A stretch of 64,000 nt of DNA from Paraglaciecola psychrophila 170 (GCF_000347635.1 NC_020514.1:682001-746000), one strand, 5' to 3'. Counted from the stretch's first letter, positions 18,494-29,034 are shown. Notes: a model not told the origin generated them from the letters alone. Made by a program: numbers and translations.

Positions 18494-20134
18494 ATGAAGC
18501 ATTTACTCCTTTGTGCCATAGCGGCAGGTATTTCGATCTCTGGTTGTACGCCAACCACAGAAAATTCTGAAGTAACACAACCGGTATTAGTAGAAACGGA
18601 CTTTCGTGCCACAGGCATTCTCGCAGGCTCCTTACCTGACGTTATAGAAGCACTTGAAAGTAATCAGATTAGTTCACAAGACTTGGTAACGTTATACCTA
18701 GAACGTATTCAAAAAATTGACAAAAATGGGCCAAAGTTACAATCCATTATAGCGCTCAACCCAGATGCGCTGACAATTGCCAAACAGCTTGATCAAATGC
18801 GTGCAGCCGGCGAAATTATGGGCCCCTTGCATGGCGTGCCTGTTTTACTGAAAGACAATATTGAGACAAAAGATCTTATCGCGACTACTGCTGGAGCTTT
18901 TGCACTCAAAGACAATATAACTGGACGAGATAGTCCTTTAGTCGCAGGTTTACGTGCCCAAGGCGCAATAATTTTAGGTAAAACTAACCTGAGTCAATGG
19001 GCCAATTTTCGTTCAGAAGGTTCGATGAGTGGCTGGAGTGCGTTGGGTGGACAGGTAAGAAATCCGCATATGTTAGACCGTAATCCCTGTGGCTCTAGCT
19101 CAGGCTCAGGTGCCGCTACTGCGGCTTCCCTTGCTGCGGCTTCAGTAGGCACTGAAACTAACGGTTCGATTATTTGCCCGTCAAACGCCAATGGCATTGT
19201 TGGTTTTAAACCTACCGTGGGTATTGTGCCGCAGCAGTATATTATTCCTATTTCTGAGTCTCAGGATACAGCCGGCCCGATGACTAAAACTGTGATGGGC
19301 GCTGCTTTGATGATGAATGCTATGGCCACTACCACGCCTGATACAGACTATAGCGCGGGTCTTACAAAAGACGCTTTAAAAGGTGTGCGAGTAGGTGTAT
19401 TGAATTTTGCCAAAGGCGAGTCCATGCCAATACTGGAGCACTTCAAAACCGCTTTGATGGATCTTGAGGCTGCAGGAGCGATTCTGGTTGACATCGATAA
19501 GCGTCCAGAGACCCCTAAGGATTTTGGTAAGATGGGCTACGATATTCTTAAATACGAATTTAAACATGGTTTAAATGCTTATCTGGCCTCGACGTCAGCT
19601 GAACAGGTAACACCTCGCACCTTAGAAGAGTTGATCGCTTTTAATGAGGCGCACTCAAACATTGAGCTAGCATTATTCGATCAAAGTATATTTGTGGCTT
19701 CACAATCCATGGACTCGCTTGACAGTGAGGCATACAAAACAGCGATTGAAACAGTACAAAAATCGACACGACAAGAAGGCATTGACACGTTATTGCAAGA
19801 GTTTGAGGTGCAAGTACTCATTGCTCCTTCGGGTCCGACTGTGCCAAGAGTGGATCCTATCAACGGCGACGTTTGGCCTAGTAGTTGGCCAGGATTTGGT
19901 GGTCATGCCGCTCAAGCTGGTTATCCTCATGCAACAGTGCCGATGGGAGGCATTCATGGGATTTCGGTTGGTTTATCATTTATTGGCGGTAAAAATACCG
20001 ATGCTGAGATACTTTCCTATGCATATGGATACGAACAACATTCGTTGCGCAGACTAGAGCCTCAGTATCACAAAGATGCAGAAGCCTTACCTTTTATCGC
20101 TGATGCGATAAAGCCATATAGTGAGGCTAAGTAA
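18494..20134 (+). CDS. Amidase-signature family lipoprotein
   Basis: A 546-residue hydrolase of the amidase-signature family. A lipoprotein signal is visible (lipobox SISGC, Cys18), so the enzyme is exported and membrane-anchored. Catalytic Lys is K120 in PVLLKDN, the cis-Ser lies in NPCGSSSGSG (about 201), and the nucleophile is Ser225 in ETNGSI. Closest in type to exported amidases often labelled peptide amidase or AtzF/GatA-like. The substrate is unknown. No obvious operon partner; a strong hairpin follows 34 bases after the stop. Confidence 0.92.
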   Translation: MKHLLLCAIAAGISISGCTPTTENSEVTQPVLVETDFRATGILAGSLPDVIEALESNQISSQDLVTLYLERIQKIDKNGPKLQSIIALNPDALTIAKQLDQMRAAGEIMGPLHGVPVLLKDNIETKDLIATTAGAFALKDNITGRDSPLVAGLRAQGAIILGKTNLSQWANFRSEGSMSGWSALGGQVRNPHMLDRNPCGSSSGSGAATAASLAAASVGTETNGSIICPSNANGIVGFKPTVGIVPQQYIIPISESQDTAGPMTKTVMGAALMMNAMATTTPDTDYSAGLTKDALKGVRVGVLNFAKGESMPILEHFKTALMDLEAAGAILVDIDKRPETPKDFGKMGYDILKYEFKHGLNAYLASTSAEQVTPRTLEELIAFNEAHSNIELALFDQSIFVASQSMDSLDSEAYKTAIETVQKSTRQEGIDTLLQEFEVQVLIAPSGPTVPRVDPINGDVWPSSWPGFGGHAAQAGYPHATVPMGGIHGISVGLSFIGGKNTDAEILSYAYGYEQHSLRRLEPQYHKDAEALPFIADAIKPYSEAK

Positions 20135-20167
20135 TTACTGTTGTGACCTAATTCACCGGCTTAACGT

Positions 20168-20199
20168 CAAATTTAGGCTTTAGGTAAGGCCTAAATTTG
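20168..20199 (+). terminator. Hairpin terminator after the amidase gene
   Basis: A perfect 11-bp stem (CAAATTTAGGC with GCCTAAATTTG) and 10-nt loop, starting 34 bases past the stop. The T-tract is weak. Confidence 0.55.
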
Positions 20200-20954
20200 G
20201 CTGAGACGAAAAGGGCTTAATGGTTTTGGCTTTTACTTATGGGTAAAGGTCATAACGTTTTAAACCCTCGTTTCATTAAGAAGGGGATGACAATAACAGC
20301 TGAATTTTCGATTTGTCGGATATGGTTTAGTTTGCTTAGTGGTTCTCAAATCACAGACTGAGTAAGCCCATCATAAATTAAGCTCATGCCTACCTTGTTT
20401 GAGAACAACAAAATCCAGTTTAGCAATACGTTTGGATTGTAAGCTTCATGTTGTTAGTCTGATACATTGTTGTCTTCAGTGTGGTTTTTATAATATGAGA
20501 ATACTCATTTTTATATTATTACTTCTGAACACGAAAAACAAACCGTTACCCTGGGAACGCTGGTGCTTCCTTCTATGGTAAGAGTAGATCAACAGAGTAA
20601 CAAATGTGTGGGTCACTTCGTTACTATTACAAAAAATACTGTCTGCAGATGCTATCAATATTGATGGCATCTGCAGTCTACATGTTAGTATATATCGACT
20701 ATTATAAAATGTTAAAGTTGATTTTCTAAGCAGCATTAAAAGTACAAAAGCGATGCCAAAAGGCATAGTGTTTGTGGACACCCCTTTTAGTACTTTAAGT
20801 CTTGATTCGTAAACACATGAGGGCACCGTATCGATGAGAAGTGTCGTGGCCATCCGTGGTTTTAGTTATCACGGTTTTAGATAGGAATTAACAGCTTAAG
20901 GATATGAGTTTTTTGACTTGCCTATCAACATATCAGCCATTCAACTTTTCCTAA
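20200..20954. other. Gene-poor region
   Basis: No convincing gene. Short open frames lack ribosome sites and coding character. The region holds the palindrome at 20643-20676. Confidence 0.5.
20643..20676. repeat. 34-bp near-perfect palindrome
   Basis: The outer arms CTGCAGATGC and GCATCTGCAG flank a self-complementary centre ATCAATATTGAT with one mismatched pair. It would form a very stable hairpin or bind a dimeric protein. No T-tract follows and no intact gene is next to it. Confidence 0.75.
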
Positions 20955-21146
20955 AAAAACGAACCAGCCACTTTATTTCTTATCGTTCGCCCGTCGATTA
21001 TTATATCCAAGAAAAAATTGAATCTTAAAGATAACGTCATTATTGAATTCCTTGAAGATATGCCTACATACTATGTTATTTTTGGTCAATCTCCTCATAT
21101 TGAAAAACGCCAAGCAGCTTTCAATGATTACGCATCTAAAAATTAA
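20955..21146 (+). pseudogene. Gene remnant, possibly the C-terminus of a family 3 solute-binding protein
   Basis: An open stretch of 63 codons with no start codon or ribosome site follows directly after a TAA. It reads like the end of an amino-acid-type periplasmic binding protein (EFLEDMPTYYVIFGQSP, then a helix ending FNDYASKN). Upstream frames do not continue it, so it is probably a decayed fragment. The family assignment is tentative. Confidence 0.3.
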
Positions 21147-21420
21147 TTATCATTTTTGGACTAGGTAAATAATCTGTCAGATTGGCAATATCATTTGCTT
21201 TAGTCGGTCTATTCTTTATAGGGTTTTAATATTGGACGCTGATGATTCTAGGCACAACAACAAGGCGGGTCTCGTAAAAATCTAAGATCACAGGTCTACA
21301 TCTATCTAGGCTGAACTATACCGAGGTAATGCTTTAAACAAGCTGCAACGCAGCCTGCAGTTTATATTGTAATGAGTAGAGTAAGTTGAGCATCAATCAG
21401 AGATGTTCAACTTTGCGGAG

Positions 21421-23358
21421 TTAAATTCCCTTGATGGTATAACCAGCTAATTTGTCTTGCATGTCATTAGCTAAGGTTGATAATTCATCACACATCAATT
21501 TCATGTTACTGGCGCTAGTAGAGTTTTCTAGGCTGATTAAATTAACCCCATCGATTCTTTGCTTTATCTCCATAGAGACTTCTTTTTGATGACTTGCCAT
21601 AATGGACGTTGCGCTATTTAAGACTTTTATCTCATCTACTGCTGCCAGAGCTTGTTGGAGTACCTCACCTGTTCTCGAGGTTGATTCAACTGTTTCTAAT
21701 GCTGACATTTTATTCGCCGCCATGGCCGAAGAGGCTTCTTTGCTTCCAGCTTGCAGTTTTTCGATCATTATCCTAATTTCTTCGGTTGATTTTTGAGTCC
21801 TACTTGCAAGTGTTCTTACTTCATCTGCCACTACTGCAAATCCTCTGCCTTGTTCACCCGCTCGTGCTGCTTCTATTGCAGCATTTAAGGCCAACAGGTT
21901 AGTCTGTTCGGCAATGTTGCGAATGACTTCCATAACACCACTGATTGCTTGACTAGAGCGCGCTAGTTCTTCAATTACCCACACGGAACTTTCTGTTTTA
22001 TCTGCTCGACTCTTAATGTCAATAATTGTTGTAGTAAGGGTTTGTACACTTAGGTTGGTTTCTTTGTCGGCGCTTGCTGCTGCCTTATCTGCTTTGTTGA
22101 TATTTTCTTCAACTGCTAAGACTTTTTCTGCTAAGACTGAAGCTGAATTTGTCACGATTGAAACTTCCGGCGTCAACCTATTTACAGAAATTTGTGTACT
22201 GTTTGCAAGCTTATTCAAAGCAACTGCCTTACTTATCAAAATGTCGGCGGTTTTCTATACGTCTTCTATGGTGTTGTGTAATTTACTGAACAGTTTATTC
22301 AGCCCTTTTCCCATACGACCAAATTCATCATTTTGCTTTTCACTAAAACGAAAACGAAAACGAAAATCGCTGCTACCAGTGGCAATGTCATCAATTGACT
22401 TGATATAATCTTCGATGCGCTGTCCCACAATCTTTTTAAGCATCACAAATACTGTAATAAGAATGACTAAACCAGCAAATATTTATTTACTAACTGCCCA
22501 CAAAACACTTGAAAAAACAATGCCAGATACTTCATTCGCATCCGCACATAAAATGACTTCATAACCCCATTTTTTAAATTCTACCTGGGTAATGTCCCAA
22601 TCTGCAGTATTTCCCATAGCTTGTGATATCTGCGCTGTAGACATATGACCTGAATGCGATCTGATATTATTTTTTGTGTCAATTAAAGCAATAAAACCAT
22701 TTTTAATATCCGGCTGCCTTCAATGGTATGTAATGAACTGTACTGGCAAGGTCAGCAAAATAGCCTACATACCAAATGCCAATTTTACTACCACTCGCAT
22801 CTTTTAATGGCGCGTAATATGTTAAATACGGATTACCTAATATATGAACTTTGCCATAATAAGCTTGCCCTTGATTTATCTTATCTATTGCCTTGCCTGT
22901 ATGACTAAGCTTGGTGCCAATCGCCCTTTTATTTTCTTTTATGACGTTGGTACTTATACGTATAAAGTCTAAACCTGTTTTACTGAAAATGGTGGCGGTG
23001 CCGTCCATAATATTTGTCAGTCCGTCCACTAATTCAAAGTTATTACCTTGGGCCTTATCACCCATGTAAATATTATAAGCTGAAACACCATTGACGTTAA
23101 TCATGCCTTCCATCATACGCGGTCCTAATTCGGCACCTATTTTCATTAATAGGCGCGTGCTATTTTGTACTCTTGCTGCCATTAATACGTCTGCTTTTTC
23201 TAAAACATCTATTATGTGAGTTTGCTGTTTAACAATCTGATCGTTAACGTTTTCTTGGGTTTCTGCAAGCCTTTCAATGCAGCTTATAGAAGCTAAATAA
23301 TAGCAAAAAACAATATTACCGATGCCACAGAGTAGAAAAATTTTTGTTGGATTGTCAT
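21421..23358 (-). pseudogene. Methyl-accepting chemotaxis protein, broken
   Basis: All parts of a chemoreceptor are visible but not in one frame. From the ATG at 23358: a first membrane helix (QQKFFYSVASVILFFAII), a frame break near 23295, a Cache-type ligand domain (to 22703, with YYAPLKDASGSKIGIWYVGY), a second frame break near 22710, a stop at 22483-22485 inside the second membrane helix, a HAMP domain, a stop at 22255-22257, then the signalling domain with the hairpin tip [20 protein letters not shown]. Two frame shifts and two in-frame stops argue for genuine decay. An IS element sits 3 bp upstream of the start. Confidence 0.9.
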
Positions 23359-23361
23359 TAT

Positions 23362-24330
23362 GTTACATGCCTATGCAGATAACTCAGGACTGAACTGTAC
23401 TGTATATACAAACACCCTGTATAGGTAACCATTACCATGAACATGCCAGAAGCAAGCTTTTTAGCTTGGCAAAAACAGTTTAGTACAGAAAATACTTGCA
23501 ACAAATGAAATGGCCAAATGGCTTTATTTGCCCTGGTTGTGGCAATAACCATAGCTATGAAATTACAAGTCATCATTTATACGAGTGTACACAATGTAAA
23601 AAGCAGACCTCAGTCATGTCAGGAACACTTTTTCACGGCAGCAAAATCACCTTGAACCAGTGGTTTTGGGCTATCTATTCTCTTGGCTCTGATAAGGGAA
23701 GTATCTCAGCACTGAGACTCAGTAAATTAATAGAAGTCAATTGGCGAACCGCGAGGCTGATTTTAAAGAAACTTAGAACGGCTATGGGGCATAGAGATAG
23801 TTTATATCAATTAAGTGGCACAATAGAGCTAGACGACGCTCTGGTTGGCGGTAGACAAAAAGGCAAACGAGGACGCGGAGCAGCAGGAAAAAAGAATGTG
23901 CTGATAGCCTGTGAAAGTAAGGATAAAAAAGCAGGATTTATCGCAATGGCAGTGGTCGATAGCATTTGTCATTTTAGCGTGAATGAATTCGTCAAGAAAC
24001 ACTTGAAACAAGGCCAACAAGTTCATTCTGATGCATTGCCGGCATTGAATATTATAGGTCAAACAGAAAACTATGAGGCAAGAGTAACCCCGGGTTATTT
24101 AGTTGATGAATGGTTACCGTGGGTACATATAGCCATCGGCAATTTAAGAACGTTTTTGTTAGGTACGTTTCATGGTGTAACCGGAAAATACCTACAAGAA
24201 TACTTTGATGAGTTCTGTTATCGGTTCAATCGTCGATTTATCGAAAAACAAATACCTAACCGATTGTTAAACTTAGCAATAATTCACTTACCTGTAAAAT
24301 CGACCTGAGCCAGGTGCATAGGCATGTTAC
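23362..24330 (+). mobile_element. IS1595-family insertion sequence (ISXO2-like)
   Basis: A 969-bp element with imperfect terminal inverted repeats: the left end GTTACATGCCTATGCA matches the complement of the right end, GTAACATGCCTATGCA, and 22 of the first 27 bases agree. It encodes one transposase. I see no matching 8-bp target duplication on the two sides, so flanking DNA may have been rearranged after insertion. It lies directly against the start of the broken chemoreceptor and would separate it from its promoter. Confidence 0.85.
23437..24308 (+). pseudogene. IS1595-family transposase, frame-broken near the N-terminus
   Basis: Catalyses transposition of the element. The N-terminus (MNMPEASFLAWQKQFSTENT, starting at ATG 23437) runs into a TGA after 23 codons. 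The remainder is open in another frame from about 23496: a zinc-finger pair (CPGC and CTQC), a helix-turn-helix region (SLGSDKGSISALRLSKLI), and a DDE-type ISXO2 core (TIELDDALVGG, QQVHSDALPAL, and YFDEFCYRFNRR near the end). Loss of one TTGC unit near 23496 would explain the break. If real, the element is not autonomously active. Confidence 0.88.
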
Positions 24331-24678
24331 GTTATCACCATGGATATATTGAAAACCTATAGAATAAAGCAGCAATAAATACGCCAATAAAACAAGCTAA
24401 GCTGCGGCCACGACTTGCTTTAGTGCAAAAATAGTTATGCGGCTAGTAAATTTTTAGTTCTAATTTTTTTCCCTTATTTTTGCTGGTCTAGCTATAAATA
24501 ATTGTCTGATTTACATTAAAAATTAGCAAAGTCTATAAAGTTAAGTTTGACGCCATATATTAAAATTTATGGTGGGTATCTATGTCAATTCAAGATTATC
24601 AACATAAGGATGATGAATGGGAGAGGAGTAATAGAAAAGATAGCAGGTTCAAGTGCTATCTTTACTAATTAAAAGAGG
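24331..24678. other. Intergenic region with terminator hairpin
   Basis: No gene supported between the IS element and the aldo/keto reductase. The right end contains the hairpin described separately. Confidence 0.5.
24636..24663 (-). terminator. Terminator of the aldo/keto reductase gene
   Basis: A perfect 10-bp stem (AAAGATAGCA with TGCTATCTTT) and 8-nt loop, 15 bases past the stop of the minus-strand gene; a short T run follows on that strand. Confidence 0.7.
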
Positions 24679-25674
24679 TTACTGACCAAACCGTTCTGCT
24701 GCTGCGGGTTTGTTGTCGATAATACTTTCTATGCGTTCGATAACCTCTGGGGTTAACTTTTCAAGGGCATTCATCGCGCTTAAGTTGTCTTCTAGTTGTG
24801 ACAACCGAGAAGCACCTAATATAACCGTACTGACGTTTGGATTCTTTAAACACCAAGCTATTGATAAATGGGTTAAGCTAATACTTAACTCATTGGCTAG
24901 AGAGGTTAATTGCCGAATTTTATCGAGTTTCTGTTTACCGTCTTCGCTTGTCCATAAATCCCGCAACCATTCATAACCTGGAAGGGCTAAGCGACTGTCA
25001 TTTGGAATGCCATCGTTATACTTACCCGTTAATAATCCACTGGCCAATGGCGACCAGATTGTGGTGCCCATGCCATATTGTTCATAAAGCGGAGTAAACT
25101 CACCATCCACCTTATCTCGGTGCAATAAGTTATATTGAGGTTGTTCCATAGTCGGTGGGGTTAAGTGTTCTTGCCGCGCGATGGCGTGTGCTTGAGTGAT
25201 CTGCTGTGCTGACCACTCTGACGTCCCCCAATACATCACTTTACCTTGCTGAACTAAGTTATGCATGGCGCGCACTGTTTCTTCAATGGGGGTATCAATA
25301 TCGGGGCGGTGACAAAAATACAAATCTAAATAATCGACACGTAATCGTTTAAGCGCCGCATCACATGCATCACGCACGTGTTTGGCACTTAATCCCATTT
25401 GCATTTTTTGGTCGCCACCCCAAAATACTTTTGAGGACACTGCAAATGAATCGCGAGCTAAACCTAAGCCCGAAATCGCATCGCCCATGATTTTTTCTGA
25501 TTCGCCGGCTTCATATCCTTCGGCATTATCAAAGAAGTTAATGCCGCCATCGTAAGCTGTTTTTAATAGCTGCTTTGCATCGTTAATATCAACCTGCTTT
25601 CCAAAAGTAACCCAAGAGCCCAGCGACAAGGCTGACACTTTTAAACCTGCTTTACCTAAACGACGATATTCCAT
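24679..25674 (-). CDS. Aldo/keto reductase (Kv-beta-like)
   Basis: NADPH-dependent carbonyl reductase with a TIM-barrel fold, 331 residues. The catalytic tetrad is visible: Asp in FFDNAEGY, Tyr in the same motif, Lys in VSSKVFWG and His in YFCHRPD. The opening YRRLGKAGLKVSALSLGSW and the C-terminal NVSTVILGASRLSQLEDNL match the subgroup annotated as voltage-gated K+ channel beta-subunit relatives. The physiological substrate is unknown. AAGGA lies 7 bases before the ATG. Single-gene unit with its own terminator. Confidence 0.93.
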   Translation of the reverse strand: MEYRRLGKAGLKVSALSLGSWVTFGKQVDINDAKQLLKTAYDGGINFFDNAEGYEAGESEKIMGDAISGLGLARDSFAVSSKVFWGGDQKMQMGLSAKHVRDACDAALKRLRVDYLDLYFCHRPDIDTPIEETVRAMHNLVQQGKVMYWGTSEWSAQQITQAHAIARQEHLTPPTMEQPQYNLLHRDKVDGEFTPLYEQYGMGTTIWSPLASGLLTGKYNDGIPNDSRLALPGYEWLRDLWTSEDGKQKLDKIRQLTSLANELSISLTHLSIAWCLKNPNVSTVILGASRLSQLEDNLSAMNALEKLTPEVIERIESIIDNKPAAAERFGQ

Positions 25675-26098
25675 TTATAATTCCTTGCGTTTATAATTGT
25701 GACCAAGGTGATAGTGAGTTCCCTTGATTGCTTAAAGTTCACCATTAAATTTTAATATTTTTAATTCACGGCAACAACTGCTGTTTGGTAGTAACGGGCA
25801 CTAGATACTAACTAACGTAATTTTGAACACGCGAAGTGTGTTTTAAAGCTTAGTTTGTTGCACTAAAATGGGCTGAACAATATTTCATATACCAATGCAT
25901 TATTTATTTATGCATTTATGAAGTGTTAAGTTTGATTTTAGTGGTTATTATATATGTACATATGAAAGCTAAATACGCCCTGATGCCTTAAGTTGCTTGG
26001 TTCAATTGGACTATATCTTTGAACTGTATTTAAGGGTTTTTCGCATTGCGTTGAATGGCTAAGCCAGTATTATTAATTAAAACAAACATTGGAATTTT
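25675..26098. other. Intergenic region between divergent aldo/keto reductase and gnd
   Basis: About 424 bp, AT-rich, presumably holding both promoters and a long gnd leader. A short inverted repeat (TGCAT...ATGCA, about 25901-25919) is the only structure noticed. Confidence 0.4.
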
Positions 26099-27562
26099 AT
26101 GAAAACACTATCTGATATTGGCTTAATCGGCCTTGCTGTTATGGGTGAAAACCTGATTCTGAATATGGCGAGTAAAGGTTATACCGTTACTGCTTATAAT
26201 CGCTCCACGGATAAGGTTGAAAACTTTATTAATGGTCGTGCCAAAGGCGAAAGCATTCGCGGTGCTTATTCGGTAGAAGAGCTAGTTCAATCGTTAGCCA
26301 TTCCTCGTAAAATTATGATTATGGTGAAATCAGGTGCGCCTGTTGATGCCACTATTGATCAGCTTTTACCTTTATTAGACAAAGGCGATATCATCATTGA
26401 TGGTGGTAATACCCATTTTCCTGACACTATTCGACGTGAAAAATACTGTGCTGAGAAAGGTATTAACTTTGTGGGTGCCGGTGTGTCTGGTGGTGAAGAA
26501 GGCGCGCTTAAAGGGCCTTCAATTATGCCTGGTGGTTCGGCTGAGGCATGGCAGGCAGTGAAGCCTATTTTCCAAGATATCTCAGCCAAGGTAGAAGATG
26601 GTTCTCCTTGTTGTGATTACGTAGGCGAAAACGGCGCCGGTCATTTTGTTAAAATGGTGCACAACGGTATTGAGTACGGCGATATGCAGTTGTTGTGTGA
26701 AGCCTATCAAATTATGAAAGATGTGCTTGGCATGTCAGCAGATGAAATGCATGAAGTGTTTAAAGAGTGGAACACCACAGAATTAGACAGTTATTTAGTT
26801 GAAATTACTCGCGATATTTTAGCTTTTAAAGATGAAGACGGTGGTCCACTGGTAGAAAAAATTCTTGATACGGCAGGCCAAAAAGGAACCGGTAAATGGA
26901 CCGGAATAGTCGCACTCGACTTAGGTGTACCATTAACACTGATTGCTGAGTCTGTATTCGCTCGTTGTATATCCTCACTAAAAGATGAACGTGTCGAAGC
27001 ATCTAAAGTGATCACGGGTCCAGCTAAAACATTCAATGGTAGCGATGCTGATAAAATCGCCTTTATCGAAGATTTACGCCAAGCGGTCCTTGCGTCTAAA
27101 ATTGTTTCATACGCGCAGGGTTATACCTTAATGCGTGAAGCAGCTAAAGAATATAACTGGAACCTCAACTACGGTGGCATCGCATTGATGTGGCGTGGTG
27201 GTTGTATTATTCGTTCTGCATTCTTAGGTAAAATCAAAGAGGCCTACGACAAAAATCCGGAGTTAAACAATCTATTATTGGACGACTACTTTAGAGATAC
27301 AGTGGTGGGTGCCCAAGAAGGGTGGAGACGCGTAGCAGTCAATGCCATCACTACCGGTGTTCCCGCTCCATGTTTGATGGCAGCGCTTAACTACTTCGAC
27401 GGTTATCGCACCGCGCGTTTGCCGGCTAACTTATTACAGGCCCAACGTGACTATTTTGGTGCGCATACATACGAGCGCATAGATAAGCCAAGAGGTGAGT
27501 TTTTCCATACAAACTGGACCGGGCGTGGTGGTAATACGTCGTCGTCAACTTATAACGCTTAA
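26099..27562 (+). CDS. gnd: 6-phosphogluconate dehydrogenase, decarboxylating
   Basis: Converts 6-phosphogluconate to ribulose 5-phosphate with NADP in the pentose phosphate pathway. The N-terminal Rossmann domain opens with IGLIGLAVMGENLILNMA, a match to the GLAVMGxNL family signature. The 6PGDH signature region FVKMVHNGIEYGDMQLLCEA and the C-terminal helical domain (RGGCIIRSAFL, NLLQAQRDYFGAHTYER) are present. Its 487 residues are slightly longer than E. coli Gnd. Zwf and Edd are not nearby. A terminator follows 18 bases after the stop. Confidence 0.96.
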   Translation: MKTLSDIGLIGLAVMGENLILNMASKGYTVTAYNRSTDKVENFINGRAKGESIRGAYSVEELVQSLAIPRKIMIMVKSGAPVDATIDQLLPLLDKGDIIIDGGNTHFPDTIRREKYCAEKGINFVGAGVSGGEEGALKGPSIMPGGSAEAWQAVKPIFQDISAKVEDGSPCCDYVGENGAGHFVKMVHNGIEYGDMQLLCEAYQIMKDVLGMSADEMHEVFKEWNTTELDSYLVEITRDILAFKDEDGGPLVEKILDTAGQKGTGKWTGIVALDLGVPLTLIAESVFARCISSLKDERVEASKVITGPAKTFNGSDADKIAFIEDLRQAVLASKIVSYAQGYTLMREAAKEYNWNLNYGGIALMWRGGCIIRSAFLGKIKEAYDKNPELNNLLLDDYFRDTVVGAQEGWRRVAVNAITTGVPAPCLMAALNYFDGYRTARLPANLLQAQRDYFGAHTYERIDKPRGEFFHTNWTGRGGNTSSSTYNA

Positions 27563-27580
27563 GACTATAAAAGACTATAA

Positions 27581-27618
27581 AAGGCTGTAACTTGATTAAA
27601 GTTACAGTCCTTTTTTTT
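27581..27618 (+). terminator. Rho-independent terminator of gnd
   Basis: A stem AAGGCTGTAACTT against AAGTTACAGTCCTT with a single bulge, then eight T. On the other strand it also faces the end of ompW. Confidence 0.85.
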
Positions 27619-27639
27619 GTGGTTCGTATTAATGCAAAA

Positions 27640-28296
27640 TTAGAAATGATATCCGGCAGTAATGGAATAAACAAAGGGGTCAATACTCACATCCACGTTA
27701 CCTGCTGAACCATTGAGGTCAAAACTTGCTTCGGTGTCTATATCTAACCAACGGAGCGACGCATTGACTAACCATTTCTCGTCAAGCATATAGTCAAAAC
27801 CCACCTGAGCGGCCAGACCAAACGAGTTGTCTAAGTGAAGTTTACTGAAACCTGCATTGCTGTTAGCACTGCTAAATTCTTCATCAAAAAATATAGTGTA
27901 GTTAATGCCCACACCCACATATGGCTGAAATTTAGCGCTGGGCTCTGAAAAATAATAGTTAGCACTAACAGAAGGAGGTAAGTGTTTAGTGCTACCTAAT
28001 GGGCCTACCGTATCTAAACCTATATCGTGATTAAAGGGCGAAGCAGCTAGTACCTCGATGGCTAAATGTGGACTATAGAAATACACAAAATTTAACCCTA
28101 GTTGGGTGTTGCTATCAATATTCACACCTACGCCTAAATCTGCTCCTGCGACGCTAACATAGTTGCTTGAGTCATCTGGCGCAATATTCGACATTCCAAC
28201 TCGCACCACCCAATCACCTTGCTCATAGGCAAACGCTGAACTTATTGTGCCTAATAAAGTAACTGCTATCGCAACTGATAAAATTAATTTTTTCAT
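27640..28296 (-). CDS. ompW: OmpW family outer-membrane protein
   Basis: An eight-stranded outer-membrane barrel whose relatives form a hydrophobic channel for small molecules. It has a 22-residue signal peptide ending SSAFA, the family start YEQGDWVVRVGMSNIAPDD, the LGLNFVYFYSPHLAIEVLAA strand, the KFQPYVGVGINYTIFF strand, and a C-terminal Phe (YSITAGYHF). Start at 28296, 218 residues; an open frame upstream has no signal. A purine-rich AAAGAGAAAC precedes the ATG. Divergent from the next gene. Confidence 0.93.
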   Translation of the reverse strand: MKKLILSVAIAVTLLGTISSAFAYEQGDWVVRVGMSNIAPDDSSNYVSVAGADLGVGVNIDSNTQLGLNFVYFYSPHLAIEVLAASPFNHDIGLDTVGPLGSTKHLPPSVSANYYFSEPSAKFQPYVGVGINYTIFFDEEFSSANSNAGFSKLHLDNSFGLAAQVGFDYMLDEKWLVNASLRWLDIDTEASFDLNGSAGNVDVSIDPFVYSITAGYHF

Positions 28297-28504
28297 ATGT
28301 TTCTCTTTGAGTATTAATGAATAAATCAATTTTAAATGACTCACCAAGCTCATGACTGATCTAAAACAAGGTTTGTCTTTGTAGTGTGGATACGTGCTCA
28401 AAAAAATTAGAAATTGGGTTTGCTGTGTGATTTTTGAGCAAATAATTGATACTTGGCAGATGGCGTGGGAATATGTGGGCTCAGCTACTCTAAAAGGATT
28501 ATGT

Positions 28505-29011
28505 ATGTTAGTTAGTGTTCAAGGTAGCTATTTCAACCCGCCCAGCTTTGCTCAGATTAAGCGCTTTATTGAATGGAATGGCGAAAACTTCGAATGGGTA
28601 CTTGTTGTGTTGTTGTGCGCGGGCTTAATGCTTTCGTCTTGGCATAACAACAAAGTCACAAAAATGGTGGTTGAGCAACCACAGCGTAACGACTTTTTCT
28701 TCGTGGACTACTTTGCAATTAATGACGACTCTGATGCAAAATATCGTTATGTGCCCATGAGGGTAATGGAAGTTAAGGAACGCTCGTTAGTATTCAAAGT
28801 CGGTAATATGCCACAGTCTAAAAGGGTGTCGCCTACCAAACATATGAAGTCTGACAGAGCCTTGTATAAACACTTCTATCGCAAAGATACATTGGAATTG
28901 AGCTTGGTGCAGATATCAGCGTTATTCGAGTCCGATACCATTTACGCCGCTGTCAGGCCTAGAAATATTTTTATCAACGGCTGGGTTGTGATGAATCTAA
29001 GTGAGCTTTAA
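28505..29011 (+). CDS. Hypothetical single-pass membrane protein
   Basis: Not recognised. One hydrophobic helix (EWVLVVLLCAGLMLSSW) is followed by about 110 soluble residues rich in Asp, Lys and aromatic residues, predicted as mixed strands. An AAAGGA seven bases before the ATG at 28505 supports this start; the frame is open back to a GTG at 28394, which would add a 37-residue hydrophobic N-terminus. A strong terminator lies just behind it. Confidence 0.6.
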   Translation: MLVSVQGSYFNPPSFAQIKRFIEWNGENFEWVLVVLLCAGLMLSSWHNNKVTKMVVEQPQRNDFFFVDYFAINDDSDAKYRYVPMRVMEVKERSLVFKVGNMPQSKRVSPTKHMKSDRALYKHFYRKDTLELSLVQISALFESDTIYAAVRPRNIFINGWVVMNLSEL

Positions 29012-29034
29012 TAGTAATCACTATTAAAAACAAA

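Noticed and set aside
20488..20853. 121-codon minus-strand open frame in the gene-poor region
   Set aside because: No ribosome site and no family resemblance; the palindrome at 20643-20676 falls inside it.
24582..24668. 28-residue open frame upstream of the aldo/keto reductase end
   Set aside because: Its 3' half is the terminator hairpin of the minus-strand gene, and it matches nothing known.
28394..28504. N-terminal extension of the hypothetical membrane protein
   Set aside because: The GTG has no ribosome site, whereas AAAGGA precedes the internal ATG at 28505; kept only as an alternative start.
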